Source: Nectonema munidae (lineage: Eukaryota > Nematomorpha > Nectonematoida > Nectonematidae). From it: DNA of 64,000 bases. Location: the NCBI GenBank assembly GCA_030549495.1, contig JAUIRK010000919.1:927001-991000 (forward strand), in the 5' to 3' direction. Positions 23,463-36,172 of this stretch are shown piece after piece. The notes beneath the pieces are model-generated. The model searched no databases. It saw nothing but the letters and a program-made list of their open reading frames with translations, and was not told the origin of the DNA. The position numbers were made by a program, and so were the translations under genes. Each line of letters opens with the position of its first letter. Positions within the stretch are counted from its first letter, which is position 1.

Positions 23463-25465
23463 CAATGATTTTATACGCTTGTCTCTCTTTTGTTATATTA
23501 AATGTTAGGTTAGCGGCTCCATCAGGCCTTTTGAAAAATCCGAATTTTGATGTAATTGTTTATTGTTTATTACATAAGTGTCTGAGCCAATCTGCACCAT
23601 CGGAAAGGTTTTTTTTTATTACACTTTATAATTTGTTATTTTTTTTATGCATTTTTTTCTTGAATAAATCTTTCTTTCTTTAAATGATAGGTCGAGCAAA
23701 TTTATCCTAAATTGTAATAATATGTAATTGATTATCGTAAATAAAATTATGAGAGGTTATTGGATGTCTTCACCCCCTGAGGGTTCGGAAGATAGTTACT
23801 AAAAGTATGAGGGATTGTGTCTAACCTTTCGAGGTTTTAAAAAGATATTATATTTATCTATTGGCATACAGAAAGAAGAAGTTATAAAAATTTGTGTAAA
23901 GCTGTGGAAGGAATATATAAGAAAGAAAAATAGATTTATTTTGCCTTTTAAACTTTCATCATGTTTTTTTGCGTTCAGTAACAATATGTGTATTTAAGTT
24001 TATGATTGAATTAGTCTTAAAAGAACTCTCTGTATACGTTGTATCAAACAATGTAATAACTTTTACTCATAACATGGAAGCGCATTCGTATTCAGGTCCA
24101 CAATGACGATGGATGAAAGTGGAGTAATTTAATCAACGATTAATATCGAATTTTTCCCAAATTGACATCAGAACAGAAACGGAAGCAAAGACGAAATTCT
24201 TCATTACTTGCACATTTTTCGTTCACTCATCATAGCGTTAAATTTCCTGAGTTAGGATGATGCAGTCATTGGATGAAATGGCATCCTCACTCTCGCACAA
24301 GAATAAGTAAAATCTCGTTGGGTGGAAGTCAGATAAGTCGAAGATTAAGTTCTGTTGAAGTTCCCTTCTGATCCAAGCTCAGCATAATTTTCTACATGTT
24401 AAAATCTTTATATGGAAGTAAATCACTTGTCCCACAAGTTGTAGTAGCTCTTAATTTCTCTTTTTGTTTCCAAGTTTTCTTTCATTCGAATTTGATATTT
24501 TGAGAAAAAAAAATTTTCATTCTCATTTTTTATTTTGCATGTTTAAATTTGAATAAAATATCGGTCATGTAAAAATAATTTTAAAAATAATAAAGTTTTT
24601 ACACAAAAAGTTTATCATCGATAAATATATTTTTTTAATTCGACATTTTAAATATTTTCAAATATTGCATTCAATTTTTTATTTAAAATTATCGATACAT
24701 TTTGATATTTTGAAGTAAATATTTCGTAAATAAAAGAAAATAAAATCTGGATGGTAAAATCTTAACTATTACAATAATAATGCTAACGTTAGTTCTCTAT
24801 TTGCTGACGAAAGTTTCTAACTTTCTTGCATGTTCATTGGAAAAGGACTAAGTTTTAGAACTTCGGCTATCACCGTTTTTAGTCTATTTCTTCAACTTCA
24901 ACACATTGCGATTAAATTTTATTTTTCTGGCTTTTTACAGAAATAATGCTAAATAAGTCAAAACTTTACCAAAACTTTAAAAAAATTTGATTTTTTAAAA
25001 TAAATTTAAAATATTTTAATGTATTTCATGTCTTAACTATTTAAAAATGAAAAAGAATTTTTTGCCTCTTTTTTACTATAAGTTTAAAAAACCAAAATAT
25101 ACGAAAATTTCAAACTTTTTGAAAGCTCATTTATTTAAACAAATTAAAATAATGCTACCTATTTCAATGTTTCGAATTGTTTAGAATGAAAAGTATTTTT
25201 TTTTAAATATTGAAATAAAATCGTATCATATGATTATATGATATGTAAATATATGATATATTTATATTTATATTTTTATATGATATTTATGATATGATTA
25301 TATTACAATGTTTGAAAAAATTAAGATTTCGAAAAGTTTTTCTCGTATTTTTCGGTTTTTTGAAAAATTATAAATGAAAATCTCTAAGATATACATAACC
25401 TTTACCATCACAGCTGTGCAGGTAATTCAACTGTTTTATTTTTTCTTTTTAAATAAGCATAAAAG
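23463..25465. other. Intergenic stretch, no gene seen
   Basis: AT-rich on the whole. Positions 24060-24380 have more balanced base composition and look like unique sequence, but I found no long frame or convincing splice pair there. Near 25215-25290 there is a run of GATATGATTATATG-like palindromic words. Confidence 0.4.
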
Positions 25466-25641
25466 CAGCCCGTCGCTAGACTCTGAATATAGAGGGGACA
25501 AAACTGATAAGGGGGCAAAAGTTATTTTAATTATGCTGGACTATAAGAAAGTGTATACATTTATATATTCCAAGAGAATTTCAGGGGGGGGGGGGGAGAA
25601 TAAATTCCAGACCCTTGCCCCCACCTTTATCGACGGGCCTG
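25466..25641. mobile_element. Small terminal-inverted-repeat element
   Basis: Starts CAGCCCGTCG and ends CGACGGGCCTG, an imperfect inverted pair of about 11 bases, giving a 176-bp element. The 8 bases outside (CATAAAAG left, CATAGGAT right) match at 5 of 8, weakly suggesting a decayed hAT-type 8-bp duplication. A run of G residues lies inside. Confidence 0.45.
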
Positions 25642-27125
25642 CATAGGATTAAGAAGAGTCACTGTTTAAATTTGTTAGGAGGTTAAAAGGGAAAAATATG
25701 TTTTCTAGCTCATCGCATAAAAAGAAACATAATAAACTTATCAAACCTTTGAATGAAATGAAAAATAATAAATAAAAAATTTTAATTAATGAGATAGTTT
25801 ATTCATAGTCAAATTTATATGATAAATGTCACTTCTCTAAAACATAGATATGTAAAAAATAAAGTAAAAACTAGTGCAATTATTTCTTTAGTTAACTTGA
25901 TGAAGTAACATTCAACTGTCTGATACTTCGTTATAATAACACTATAAGATAGAGATCATTAAAATTTGATAATTTGCATTCCTTTTCAAAAATAAGATGA
26001 TTTATACACTGATGTCTCTCCATTATTATTATTATATCAAATCAAACATGCAGGAAACTTTATTATAACAAATTCAAAGCATATCATTTCAAGTTCACGT
26101 GAAATGTTTTCACATTCAAGTGATATGTTTTAAGTTAAATTTTTTTATCTTTAGTAGTTTCAAATTGAAAATTTTTATCTATAATTATTTCAATTTGAAA
26201 TATTCTTATTTTTAACTCCATTTTTATTGGTTTTCAAAAAGATTAATTTTTGTAGAGAAAAGGATAAGCATTGCTCTACACATCTGTTACAAATAAGAGT
26301 TCTAAAATAAAAGTTTCAGAACTTCAAATTCAACTTATTTAACAAATTTTTTAACTTCAAATAAAAAATAAAAAAAAACGTAATTAAAATTTATTTTTAT
26401 AAGCACATTTATAAAATTATTTATTTAAAAAAATTAAAAATCATATTCATTTAACGTTTTTAGCTTCACCAAACCACCCAAAACAATCTAATTGTGTAAT
26501 TTCATTTATTTCAGGTATGATCCAATCAAAATCATTTCAGAATTTTCTAAAAGTTGACTTTGAACTGATAATTTTATTTTAACTCTTTTAAGACTCTTAA
26601 AAATTGGTAAATAACCTCTTTTGACAGAAGTTAAGAGAAGTCATAAAACTTCAATATTTAAATACAGACCTATATATAATATTAAATATCCATTTTTAAC
26701 TGAAAAAAAATCTAATAATTATTGAACAGTTTGAAAAACTAATATGATAAACTTTGAGAAATAGAAAACTTGGCAGAATAGTTAACAGAATTTAACTTCT
26801 TCATTAAAAATCTTATCTTTTGAATTAAAAATTGTTTTAAACGAGGTTTAATCTCTATTTAATGTTAAAATTATTATTAGTGATATAATATCTACTTTTA
26901 GTGAATTTTTGAAGGAATATTTATCAAAAATTGATTACATTTTCAAATTGGTAGGTAGTTCTAATCTATTTCATATTTCATATGCTAATTATGGATTCAG
27001 TCTGTACAACACATTAATTTCCCTAAGTATTACAGCTACAATGAAAAAGCGCTCCTTCTATCTTAAAATTGTTAAATACAAAGTTTTAATCCTAGATTAA
27101 CTATTTTTAATGAATCAAAAATGGC
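25642..27125. other. AT-rich intergenic stretch, nothing recognised
   Basis: No repeat pair, coding domain or RNA gene was seen. Poly-purine and poly-pyrimidine patches are common, and a short duplicated phrase (CAAGTTCACGTGAAATG then CATTCAAGTGATATG) lies near 26090-26130. Confidence 0.4.
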
Positions 27126-27406
27126 TTGCATAAGTTAAACTTGTCTAAACCGAAATTGGGGTAAATAAGCATTTTTTTGGTTTGAACAATATTTCGGTTT
27201 ATAGAAGTCTAGATTGAGAGTGTGAGTACAGTTGTGAATTTACTCAAATCAACGTTCGAGCGTCCTAATTACATCTCCACTTTCCACTATTCTACTCAAA
27301 GCCGGTACAAACTACTTTCTGGTTATAAACACTCCATTATACTCACACATTGACCTATAGAAATAGTAAATAGTGTGTGATAATTTTAATGAACTGTGAA
27401 TTATTT

Positions 27407-28762
27407 TTAAAAAAAATATTTGTTCAAAGTTGTTTGTTTGAAGTTGAGTTTTTTCTTAATCAACTCTAATTCGGCTTCTTGTAAAATTTTAGAAGCAGCT
27501 TCGTACATCTTTGTTTTTGGTGTATTCAAAGCAAATTTTTTCACATCATGCATCATTAAAACCACATCTTCAATAGTGATAGAACTTTCCGTAGTAGTAT
27601 CCTGGCTACTTAAGCTTGAAGTCGACGAATTTTCATTTTCTAAATGCTCTTGCAAGATAACTTCTTTCCAATCAGAGGAATCATTTTCAATGTGAATATT
27701 TTTGTCAATATTAATATATTCTTGCAAATCTAAATCAGCATCAGTGATACTAATGTTGAGAGATCCTTCTCTTCTTCTTCTATTTCCAATTTTGATCAAA
27801 ACTAGTTTCTCTGGTAAACTCACAATGATAGAAGCACGAAGTAATGGTTAAAGTTCTAATCCAATTCCATGCTTCCTTGATACAATAGATCCATTTGCAT
27901 TCTGAAAACTTTCCATTTTTGCAATAATGTGCAAATTCAGTTGCTTTCGGTAATTTACTTTAAAAGAGCGAATAATTCCGTGATCTAACGGCTGCAAACA
28001 TCAGGTGGTATTTGCAGGTAAAAACTTTAACTTTACATTATCAAGTTTTACCAAAGCATGTGATGTTCCCATCTCACTGGAAGATCATTGACTTTAAGTG
28101 AGTCAAAACATCGCGGTTTTTTTGCTTTCCCTATTACGAATGGATAAAGTATTTCGCCTGTTTGATTACAAGCAAGCATTATAGTTAGACGGTCTTTAGA
28201 AGTTCTTCCACCCTTACATTTATCACCTCTTATGGCAAGTGTTTTTGTAGGCATAGCACGAAAATAAAGCGCCGCTTTACCACAATTAAAAACATTATAA
28301 GGCTCATTGTCCCTACATATCGAGTCAATTCTTTCTTTAAAATTAGTAACATTATTCAAATTCACATCATTACTTTTTCCATTTCTATTGAAATGCTTTT
28401 ATAGAGTGTCTGGCTTTAAAAGAGTCTAACCAACCTGTGGATGCTTTGAATTCTGTGAACCCTAATTCTTTTGCGTAATTTAAAGCTTTATCACAAATTA
28501 TAGGACCAGAAATAATGATCTTTTTCGCCCTTGCTTTCTGAAACCACGTCCGTGTAAGATCATTGATTTCTTCATATTTAGATTTAACTGTACATCTTTT
28601 TTTGTCCTCGGGAACATAATTTTCGAAATGAGATGAATAGGAATTTTGTTTTTTAAAGATGTCTGATGCGGTACTCATTCCAATACCATACTTTTTACTG
28701 AGGTAAAATTTCTTTTTCAAATTTAGCTCTACACGAGAACGCTTTTTTATAGGTAGAGACAT
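27407..28762 (-). pseudogene. Tigger-like transposase with internal deletion
   Basis: From 28762 downward: a Lys/Arg-rich first helix region (LPIKKRSRVELNLKKKFYL), the second CENP-B-type helix region (TRTWFQKARAKKIIISGPII, then FKASTGWLDSFKARHSIK), then after a frame change near 28385 the core start VFNCGKAALYFRAMPTKTLA, SKDRLTIMLACNQTGE and VIGKAKKPRCFDSLK. The first-Asp position of the motif reads Asn-Cys instead of the usual Asp-Glu. The segment carrying the second Asp (LLxDNCPxH in relatives) is missing: sequence passes from LPVRWE to SHALVKLDNVKLKFLPANTT near 28060, so an internal deletion removed it. LQPLDHGIIRSFK follows near 27990, and the acidic C-terminal part, ending QTTLNKYFF, is open from 27823 to 27407. 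Confidence 0.8.
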
Positions 28763-29139
28763 ACAGGTAAGAAAAAATGGAAAACAGAAGGAAAGAAATT
28801 GTATGAAATCAAATAAAGTATTTACGAATGTAGAATGAAAGTAGATTATTTACTCTATGATGTAGTAGTGAACTTTAAAATTACGCACACGTGTGTTCAA
28901 TTTCCTGTGCAATCTATATGCCTTTATCATACACATTCTTTTTCTTTGTATTGTTTCACTATAAAAAGATTATAATCACTATATTTTAACATCATATGTT
29001 GTCTGTCAAACATTTATTGCGCATCAATTTTCAATGATAACAGCCAATTCATATCAAAGCAAGTCTACTGCGTCATACCTTGTTCGAGGGGCAAACGAAA
29101 AACAAAAACACAGTGCATTGGAAACTATTAGGGCTTAAA

Positions 29140-29437
29140 ACAGCGTTATTCAAAGTGTGGGTCCCGACCCTTCAGTGGGTGGCGTGAAAAATAAAATGGG
29201 TCGTGACAAAAAAGAAGAGACATCAAGGGAGAGCAAAGTGAAGAAAATCTAAAAGTATTAATATTTTGTTCATACAAATAAATAAAGCGATGTGCAGATC
29301 ATAAAAAAAATATACATATAAATTGTCGATGTTGAATAAATGAACGTAGTGATCAGAGTTTGTCTTATTACACCTGCGTATTATGGGTCGCGATGCAAAC
29401 TGTGCTTGGTCGCAGTAAAAAAAGTTTGAAAACAAAG
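29140..29437. mobile_element. hAT-type non-autonomous element (probable)
   Basis: The left part CAGCGTTATTCAAAGTGTGG and the right part AAAAAGTTTGAAAACAAAG are partly complementary. The interior repeats GGGTCGYGA words, like the many small hAT elements whose ends read CAGNGNTTCTCAAAC. The right terminus is decayed and no clean 8-bp duplication is visible. It lies within the Tigger-like element. Confidence 0.45.
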
Positions 29438-29669
29438 TACTTATGAATGTTTTGGTTTTCGTAAGATTTTTATACATGTAGTAAACGGCGTGTCCTGTTT
29501 TTCAAACTGTTTCGGTATTCAGAATACGCAAGTTTCGGTTTTCAAAACACTTTATATATTTATTTTCGTCGAAGGAATTTGGTCGTATGTGAAAGTTACG
29601 GTATTCACAAGTTTTAGGTTTATTCAAGTTTCGCTTTGAGCAAGTTTAACTTTGCAAAATAATATTTAT

Positions 29670-29778
29670 CAAGGTATAGTCATGCAATACAAGAAGCTTG
29701 GACTCAGCATTCAGAGCGGAACCATGCTATCCCTAAGGATGGGTGCGAACGTCACAAACAATTCTTAACTTAATTTAA
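29670..29778 (+). repeat. Interspersed repeat, copy 1
   Basis: Resembles 37630-37746. Shared features are ATCAARGTAKAGTYATGCA, then CCTAAGGATGG (with one extra A in the other copy), GCGAACGT, CAAACAAT and a TTAACTTA/CTTACTTA end. The shared orientation and simple-repeat end suggest the 3' end of a retroposon. The family was not identified. Confidence 0.5.
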
Positions 29779-29779
29779 A

Positions 29780-30523
29780 CAAGTGAGACTTTCCAGCTAA
29801 AAATTAAATTTTAAATTATTCGAACAGGTAAGCATAAAATAGCATGGATAAATAAATGTTATTTTACATTTTTCCAGAATTTATATTGAAAAATAATTCA
29901 GTAAAAAATTTGTTAAAAACAATTCTATAAATTTAAACTTGTTTATTTCATTAAAAATATATTTTATTTTTAGTAAATTTATTTATAATTCAGTAAGTTA
30001 GTTAGCTAATTATTTTGGTTTTAGGTATATTTACTATTATATTTAAGCAAGTAAGTAATCAATTTGAAAAAAATGCTTACTTAATTGGCACGAGACTCTA
30101 CATTTACGAAAATGTTGGCGGCAAATATTCATATAATTTATTATTAGAAAATCCCATTTAATAACTGTATAACAAAATTGATGTTGACTATGCACATGTG
30201 TTTTTCATTTTTGAATAAGTTAGATTCCAAAGTCTTATAGAAAATTCAATAAGAAGATCTAACTAAAAAGATAACAATAATACATAATAAATATATACAA
30301 TATTTAAATTTAAGAAGGCTATAATCTCTAAACAAATTGCTTAAACTATATTTAATTTGAATACAATTTCTCTACGATTAAACATTCAAGAGATTGAATA
30401 TTAGAATGCCTGTAATTTACTAGACTATGACTCAAATAGGACAGAAAAATTGTTTTACAATGTTGAAATTGTTAAGATAAATAATTTTACTACTATTTAT
30501 ACAATTGTTATCGAAACAATAGC

Positions 30524-30558
<35 letters not shown>

Positions 30559-31128
30559 TTAGGTTTTTTGAAGAGCTCTATCCATACATAACTATCATCA
30601 ATATTAAAAAAGTTATCATGAAAAAAAGTATTATTGTTATGGCCTGAAGTAATCAAATCAAAAGGAAATTATTTGAATTATAAATACTTTTATTGTTAAT
30701 AGTAAGTTGCAGCAATTTTAACTTTTTATTTATTTCTGAACTATTGGGCAGTTAAAGTCTAAGGCTGGATGATTTATAATTTTGAAACCAAACAATCTAC
30801 AATTTATACAAAATAATTGCGCAGATTTAATTTTGGAACAATCTATAGCATTGTAAGACACGGTGCAGTATCTACTGTTACAATTAGAAGCTTGTCTAAT
30901 TAAACAACAATATCAACTTTGTTTGTGTATAAAATATGGATAAACTCTAAATCTAGACAAAACAAAATAGAGACTAAAATTCTTACTAAAAACCGAAAAA
31001 CAAATACTTTTCTTACTGCAACTTTACTATCTCTGGGAAAAAAAGTTTGAAAAAGTATATAATTTTAGAATTATTTCATGGTATACTATAGATGTTAGCA
31101 AAAAGGCTGCAAGAAAGGGGATGATTAA
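29780..31128. other. AT-rich stretch; ATT microsatellite; 3' flank of the split gene
   Basis: No gene recognised. An ATT array lies at about 30524-30553. On the minus strand an AATAAA-like word near 30730 could serve as a poly(A) signal for the gene that ends at 31130, about 400 bases downstream of its stop. This is only a possibility. Confidence 0.35.
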
Positions 31129-31129
31129 T

Positions 31130-34100
31130 TCAAAGCAACTTTTGGTAGATATCTCCATTCTTAATTTTAACATTTTCTTTGACCCATACTTCATTTGTTT
31201 CCACCATTTTACTAGAATCTTTAAAATTGGAAAAAGGTACACCGTTCCACCCAAGAAAATCTGCCCATTGGAATAAATTTCCACCGAGAAAATTGCACTA
31301 ATGAAAAATCCAAAAGAAATTCCACCAAGTAATTATAATTATATACGTTTATGTTGATTATATCTTCTGTAACATTTTTAATTGATTATACTCTTATTTG
31401 ATATATTATATTGAGCTTTATTCAGCAATTGTTATTCAAGTAATTTATAAGAATCGAGTTAACGTCTCATTGCTACAATTTTTCTCCAACATCAACTTTT
31501 GAAACAAATTTTTTGAACATGAACACAAATATGATTTCTAAATCAATGCAAATACCTCATAAATGATATAGGAGAGCTTTAGTTGGAGGAAAAAGATATT
31601 GTGCAAATTTTTCAAAATTATCGGATTTTGTTTGAAGTTTGGAAAATCTTGTGACTTTAATAGAGAGTTGGTGTTGTCTATGCGATCTTGTCTGAAAATT
31701 CAAAAGAAACAATAAAAAGTATATTAAGATATGAAATAGTAAAGAAATAATAATTGATAACGAAACTTTGAAATTAGAGAGATCAAATGTGGGTAAATAA
31801 AAGTGTATAGAATTATCAACAGTTGAGTGCCCAAACCGGAAAATCATCTAGTTACTAAATTCACTGTTTTTGTCTGTCAATTCGAAGACAAATTATTATT
31901 CATCATCAATTACTTCTTACACAAGGTTGTTTATTACGTTTGATACGTAGTTAAATATAGTTAGACTTTTATAGAAATACTTATAGTTAGTTAGTTAGTT
32001 GATTAAATGTTATTATAACTAACTATTAATGAGCTAAGAATCATTTTTAAAAACCTACGCTTTTAGTTTACTTTATCAGACAAATTTTTTATGATTAGAT
32101 TATTTAAATCAACATTTATATATCTTTGCTCAAATTTATTGGTGAGCGGTTACCACTAAATTGCAGAACGCATGTTGCCAAATTTTATTAAATTCACTAT
32201 GTTCCGTATACTTGCGTGAAATACATCCTACGAGTAATTGGTGAAGATGTTAACTTCTTAACATCTATTAAATCTTATTATCTAAAATATAGAATAATTT
32301 GCATAAAAATGTTGCAAACTAAATTATAACATCAGTAAACTAAAAATAAAGCATTTGAATCACAAATGGAGGAAAAACAAATGTTTAAATCACATATGAT
32401 TTGTTGACAAAAAGCAAATAGAAGAAATAAGTGGTGCAATCAAAAAGTAATAATTTAGTTAGGGCAATAGTGTTGTTAAAATTTTTTTAAAAATAAAGCG
32501 CTTCTTTCAATCATACCAAGAAAAGAAAGGAACTATTATCAAATTTTGGATGGTGCTCAAAGCCAAAAAGACCGTATTTAAAGTATGAAAAGTATTTATG
32601 TGGTTGATAAAATTGAGGATAATGTAGAAGAAGTTTAGGTATTGAAAATACAGTAAAATTTCGCAATGTGTTTATTCTTTGAAAATTATGAATGGTGTTT
32701 TATGTTCATTAAAACTAACCGAATAACAACTATAGCTAACTAAATTTATGTTTATTTTATTATTATTAAAATTTAATTTTAATATACTAAAATTCAAGTG
32801 CAATAAGTATACTATAACAGAGTGTTATTTTCAATTTGCTTTATTTTTTAATGATTTTGCGACTTTAAGTTATGATATAAAATGCCTTAAAAGGTTTAGT
32901 GATTTAATTTAAAGGAAAAAATCAATCCTTATAGAGATGGATTTAATTTATTTTTCGTCATAAATTATAATCTTTTCAACACCCTAAAATACAAAGGAGT
33001 ACAAACTATAGAATATATTAATATTTAATTGAGCGCGGAAAAAGATTCTTTATATGCTCTTAGTAAATGACTTAGTTTCAAACGTTGGTTTCTCGCATGC
33101 CTGCATGCATGCATGCACCCTTTGTAACCGAAACATTAAAATATTTTCCAAAAATGAATATTTTGACCGCTCTTCGCCATATTTAAAAGGTCAGTTAGAA
33201 TAGTGGATTGTAATAAAATAAGTTCAACCTAAAATTTTGTAGAAGCCTTGGATGTGATAAAATAAACATTTTTAAAAAGTAAACAATCTTTTTAAAATCA
33301 ATCTAATGAAATTATCCAAAATTGAAATTAAAAAATGAAATTTGAAAATTAAGCCAAAACCAATGTTTGACAATATGAAGTTATGAGGATGGAAGGATAA
33401 AAATAATGGCTGATTTATGTTTCTTGGTCGAAATTAATTAAAAAATGAGTTAGAATTAAAAAGTAAAAATATTTATTCTAATTGTTCGCTGTGTACAAGC
33501 TAGGAGCAAATGTATGACTTTGGTTCTTTCTCGTATTCTAAAGATTGATAAAATATAACTGGCATAATCTATTATGCCAACGCAACTCTTCATAGCAAAA
33601 CTTAATCATGTGCCCGCATAAGTTTCATGTCTCAAATACTATTGGAAATGATATAGGAGACTATACCAAAAGAATTTCGTTGCAAACTGTAAATTTTGAA
33701 TAGCTAGTGGACAATGAATGGCTCCTCAAGTTTTTTTTAATCTTGTGGACGTGTCGGAAATACAGTGTTATCCCTTCAACAATCAGTTTTTGCAATTGAA
33801 AACAAACTAGAAATCTTTAACGTGGACATTGAAACAGGTCGTTTAGTGTACTTTGAAAAAGTAAGAAAATTTAAAGACTTGCTAACTAACTAGCTATTAT
33901 TTCCAATATTCTAAATGTGGAAGGCGAGGGGATAAGATATATGTTGTAAACGTATGTGCTTGCAATACGAACAACCAATTTATATGCAAAAGCACCAAGA
34001 AATAGATACTAGTGGCATTTTTACAAAGTGTGATGATCAAACTACTTCTTCAAGCCAAGAAACTGCTATGAAGTTGAAAAGACAATTGTCAGTTGGTACA

Positions 34101-36172
34101 AAAGTTTAATTCTTCTCGTATGAGAAAATCTCTGACGCAGATACAATGACTCTAAAATTTAAAAAGAAATATGAAAATTGTATTTAACGTACGCATTTTT
34201 CTGGCAAAAAGTTATGTCATCTTTGGATTTGAGCATGACTTCAATAACTTGTGTGTACTCATTGAGGAGCTTTTGAAATTTTTCAGCTTCTCCTTTATGT
34301 AAAGGATTTGCTTGTGTCGTTCCTCGATGATCTGATGTTGCAGTGTGGATATCTTCCTCTACTTTATTATAGGACTGAGTTGACAGCAAATTCTAGATTT
34401 AAATTAATTATCATACCTAATTAAGTGAGAATTGGATATCATTAAAATATCTATTTAATATAATTGTTACTGTATTAGATAAATATATATATGCATAGAG
34501 AACAAGGTTTGTGATAAAACGTTATAAGTGTTTAAGATTATTATATCTGTACGATTAAATGTGTGGCACAAAGAAGCAAACAACACCAAAACAAGATATA
34601 GGCAAAAACATTTAATCAAAAATCGATAAATTGTCTTATTGATACTGATAATATCATTCTTGAATTTGGCTTGGTGATCCATCGCCTTTGAGTTCAACAA
34701 AATGCGGTGTCTTAAGTCTAAGAGCGTATCCAAAAATATATTTAATCCTCGGAAGCTTCAAAAGATAAAGACATCCAACAACCACTCATAATTGTATTAC
34801 TATAATTAGTTACATATTGCTACCATTTAGGATAAAATTTGCTCCACCTATGATTTGATACAATAACAAAGGTGTAAAAAGATCATTGTGATTTCAAATA
34901 TTTATCCAATTACACATTACTTTACTCGAGCTAGACTTTCCACTGTGTTTAAGTTGATACTTTTTATAATAAAGTTCGGTACGTTATTGATTTGAAATAA
35001 TAAAAATGGGGCGATAACGGCGTGAAAGTCATTGTGTTTTTGAATATTCTTTCAATTACATATTTCTGCGATATACCAAGATTTTTTTGTGCTTTAAATT
35101 TAATACTTTTCTTATAATAATAATAATTGATCCTAGTTTGATTTGTAAAAATAGGAAGACAACTTGGTACTTTATTAATTTAATAATTATTGTATTTTTG
35201 AAAAGGAATAGAGAGGCTATTTTAAATGATCTCTGTGTTATAGTGGTATTATAACAAAGTACTATAGTGTTAAAAAAAGAATCATAGTATATTTTCTAAT
35301 CTAACCAATAAGTAATCTTCATTTATTTAAAATGAATAAATATTGAAAAATAGATCCCATATTCAAATTGAGATGAACTTGCAACATTCATGAAGATGAT
35401 GAATTTGACATTTCTGAATTTATTTTGAAATAAGATAATCTTTTTAATTCACTTATATTTTGAAAATGGATAATATGAGTTAAGAACAGATAAAGACACT
35501 TACATTCAAAATACAATTGAAAACCATTATAAGCACATACTTGAGACCGTTCATATTTGTGCATATATATATAGGTTATACTGCTAATCTTCAAAATTGA
35601 AAACGTATTTGAATTGTCTTCCTTTATTTTATAAAGTTTGTGTAAAAGAAGTCCAAGTTAGGTCAACAAAAGTCAACTTATTATTAATAGCTCAACTGAA
35701 CATTTTGTAAGTATTCTAGTTTTGTAAAAATTAAACAAATTAAAAAACAAAGAGCAAATATTTAACAATTTTTGAATTGCTTTTAAATACTGAAGAGTTC
35801 ACAAACCAACCATTATTTCATTAAATCTTTAGCCCTTTATTTTTGTGGAATATCTAAAAAGAATTATCTAAATGTTTGCTCCTATTTTGCTTCTTTATTT
35901 TCTCCAAGTAAAGTTTTGTACATGTACTTCAACGCATTAATTAATTGTGAACATGGCTTATTTTGTTTCGCTTAACATAACTAGTTGTTGCAAGTGAAGA
36001 TGCGAATTTACCGTTGGAGTGTTGTTGAGCGAAAATTGAATTCTGTTATTTGAGAATTCTGGATCACGTGTATCTGACGACACTTCCTCTAGCGAGTCAT
36101 TGAAGTTCGGAAAGAAAGCTTCGGACATTTGGAAAGTTGCTGGGCAAGGTAGAAAATCTTTCAAAGTGTTCT
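31130..36172 (-). CDS. Probable host gene: last four exons, product not recognised
   Basis: Exons at 36012-36172, 34193-34392, 31556-31691 and 31130-31297 on the minus strand. Each internal boundary has AG/GT (acceptors ending TTTTGCAG, AAATCTAG, ATTTTCAG, TTCATTAG; donors GTAAAT, GTACGT, GTATTT), and all three joins keep one reading frame: phase 0, then a codon split GC|A, then phase 0. About 220 residues are encoded before a TGA at 31130-31132. The first exon shown begins with two bases that finish an upstream codon, so the 5' part is missing from this model. The product starts polar and Ser/Asn-rich (FQMSEAFFPNFNDSLEEVSS), has a charged helical segment (EKFQKLLNEYTQVIEVMLKS), then a Leu/Ile-rich stretch and a Trp-containing end (NLFQWADFLGWNGVPFSNF). 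There are no signal peptide or domain hits by eye. Introns of about 1.6, 2.5 and 0.26 kb contain transposon debris. The gene model is inferred. Confidence 0.55.
33741..33893 (+). pseudogene. hAT-type transposase fragment in an intron
   Basis: An open stretch reads GNTVLSLQQSVFAIENKLEI then FNVDIETGRLVYFEKVRKFK. The order of a Gln-rich helix, a KL-F-D pattern and TGRL-YF matches the mid-region of hAT transposases of the GTF2IRD2/EPM2AIP1-like branch (AFKSKLxxFxxDLxTGRLxHF). Only about 50 codons survive. It runs antisense to the split gene and lies in its second intron. Confidence 0.5.

Larger units (their letters stand above)
27126..29657 (-). mobile_element. Tigger-like DNA transposon with terminal inverted repeats
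   Basis: The left repeat at 27126-27155 (TTGCATAAGTTAAACTTG then TCTAAACCGAAA) pairs with the right repeat at 29629-29657 (TTTCGCTTTGAG then CAAGTTTAACTTTGCAA), with about four mismatches and one gap over 30 bases. The transposase is on the minus strand between them. The total of 2.5 kb is usual for Tigger. The right end also has related words (CAAGTTTCGGTTTTC, GTTACGGTATTCAC, AGGTTTATTC) at 29530-29640, probably subterminal binding sites. A hAT-type insertion of about 300 bp seems to sit at 29140-29437. Confidence 0.7.

Noticed and set aside
34640-34740. Extra exon of the split gene
   Set aside because: The block has better base composition and a possible GT donor at 34645, but its open frame would leave one spare base, which does not fit the phase-0 start of the exon at 34392.
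35478-35594. Extra exon with a strong GTAAGT donor
   Set aside because: The only open frame needs split codons on both sides that do not match the flanking exons; mostly low-complexity TA sequence.
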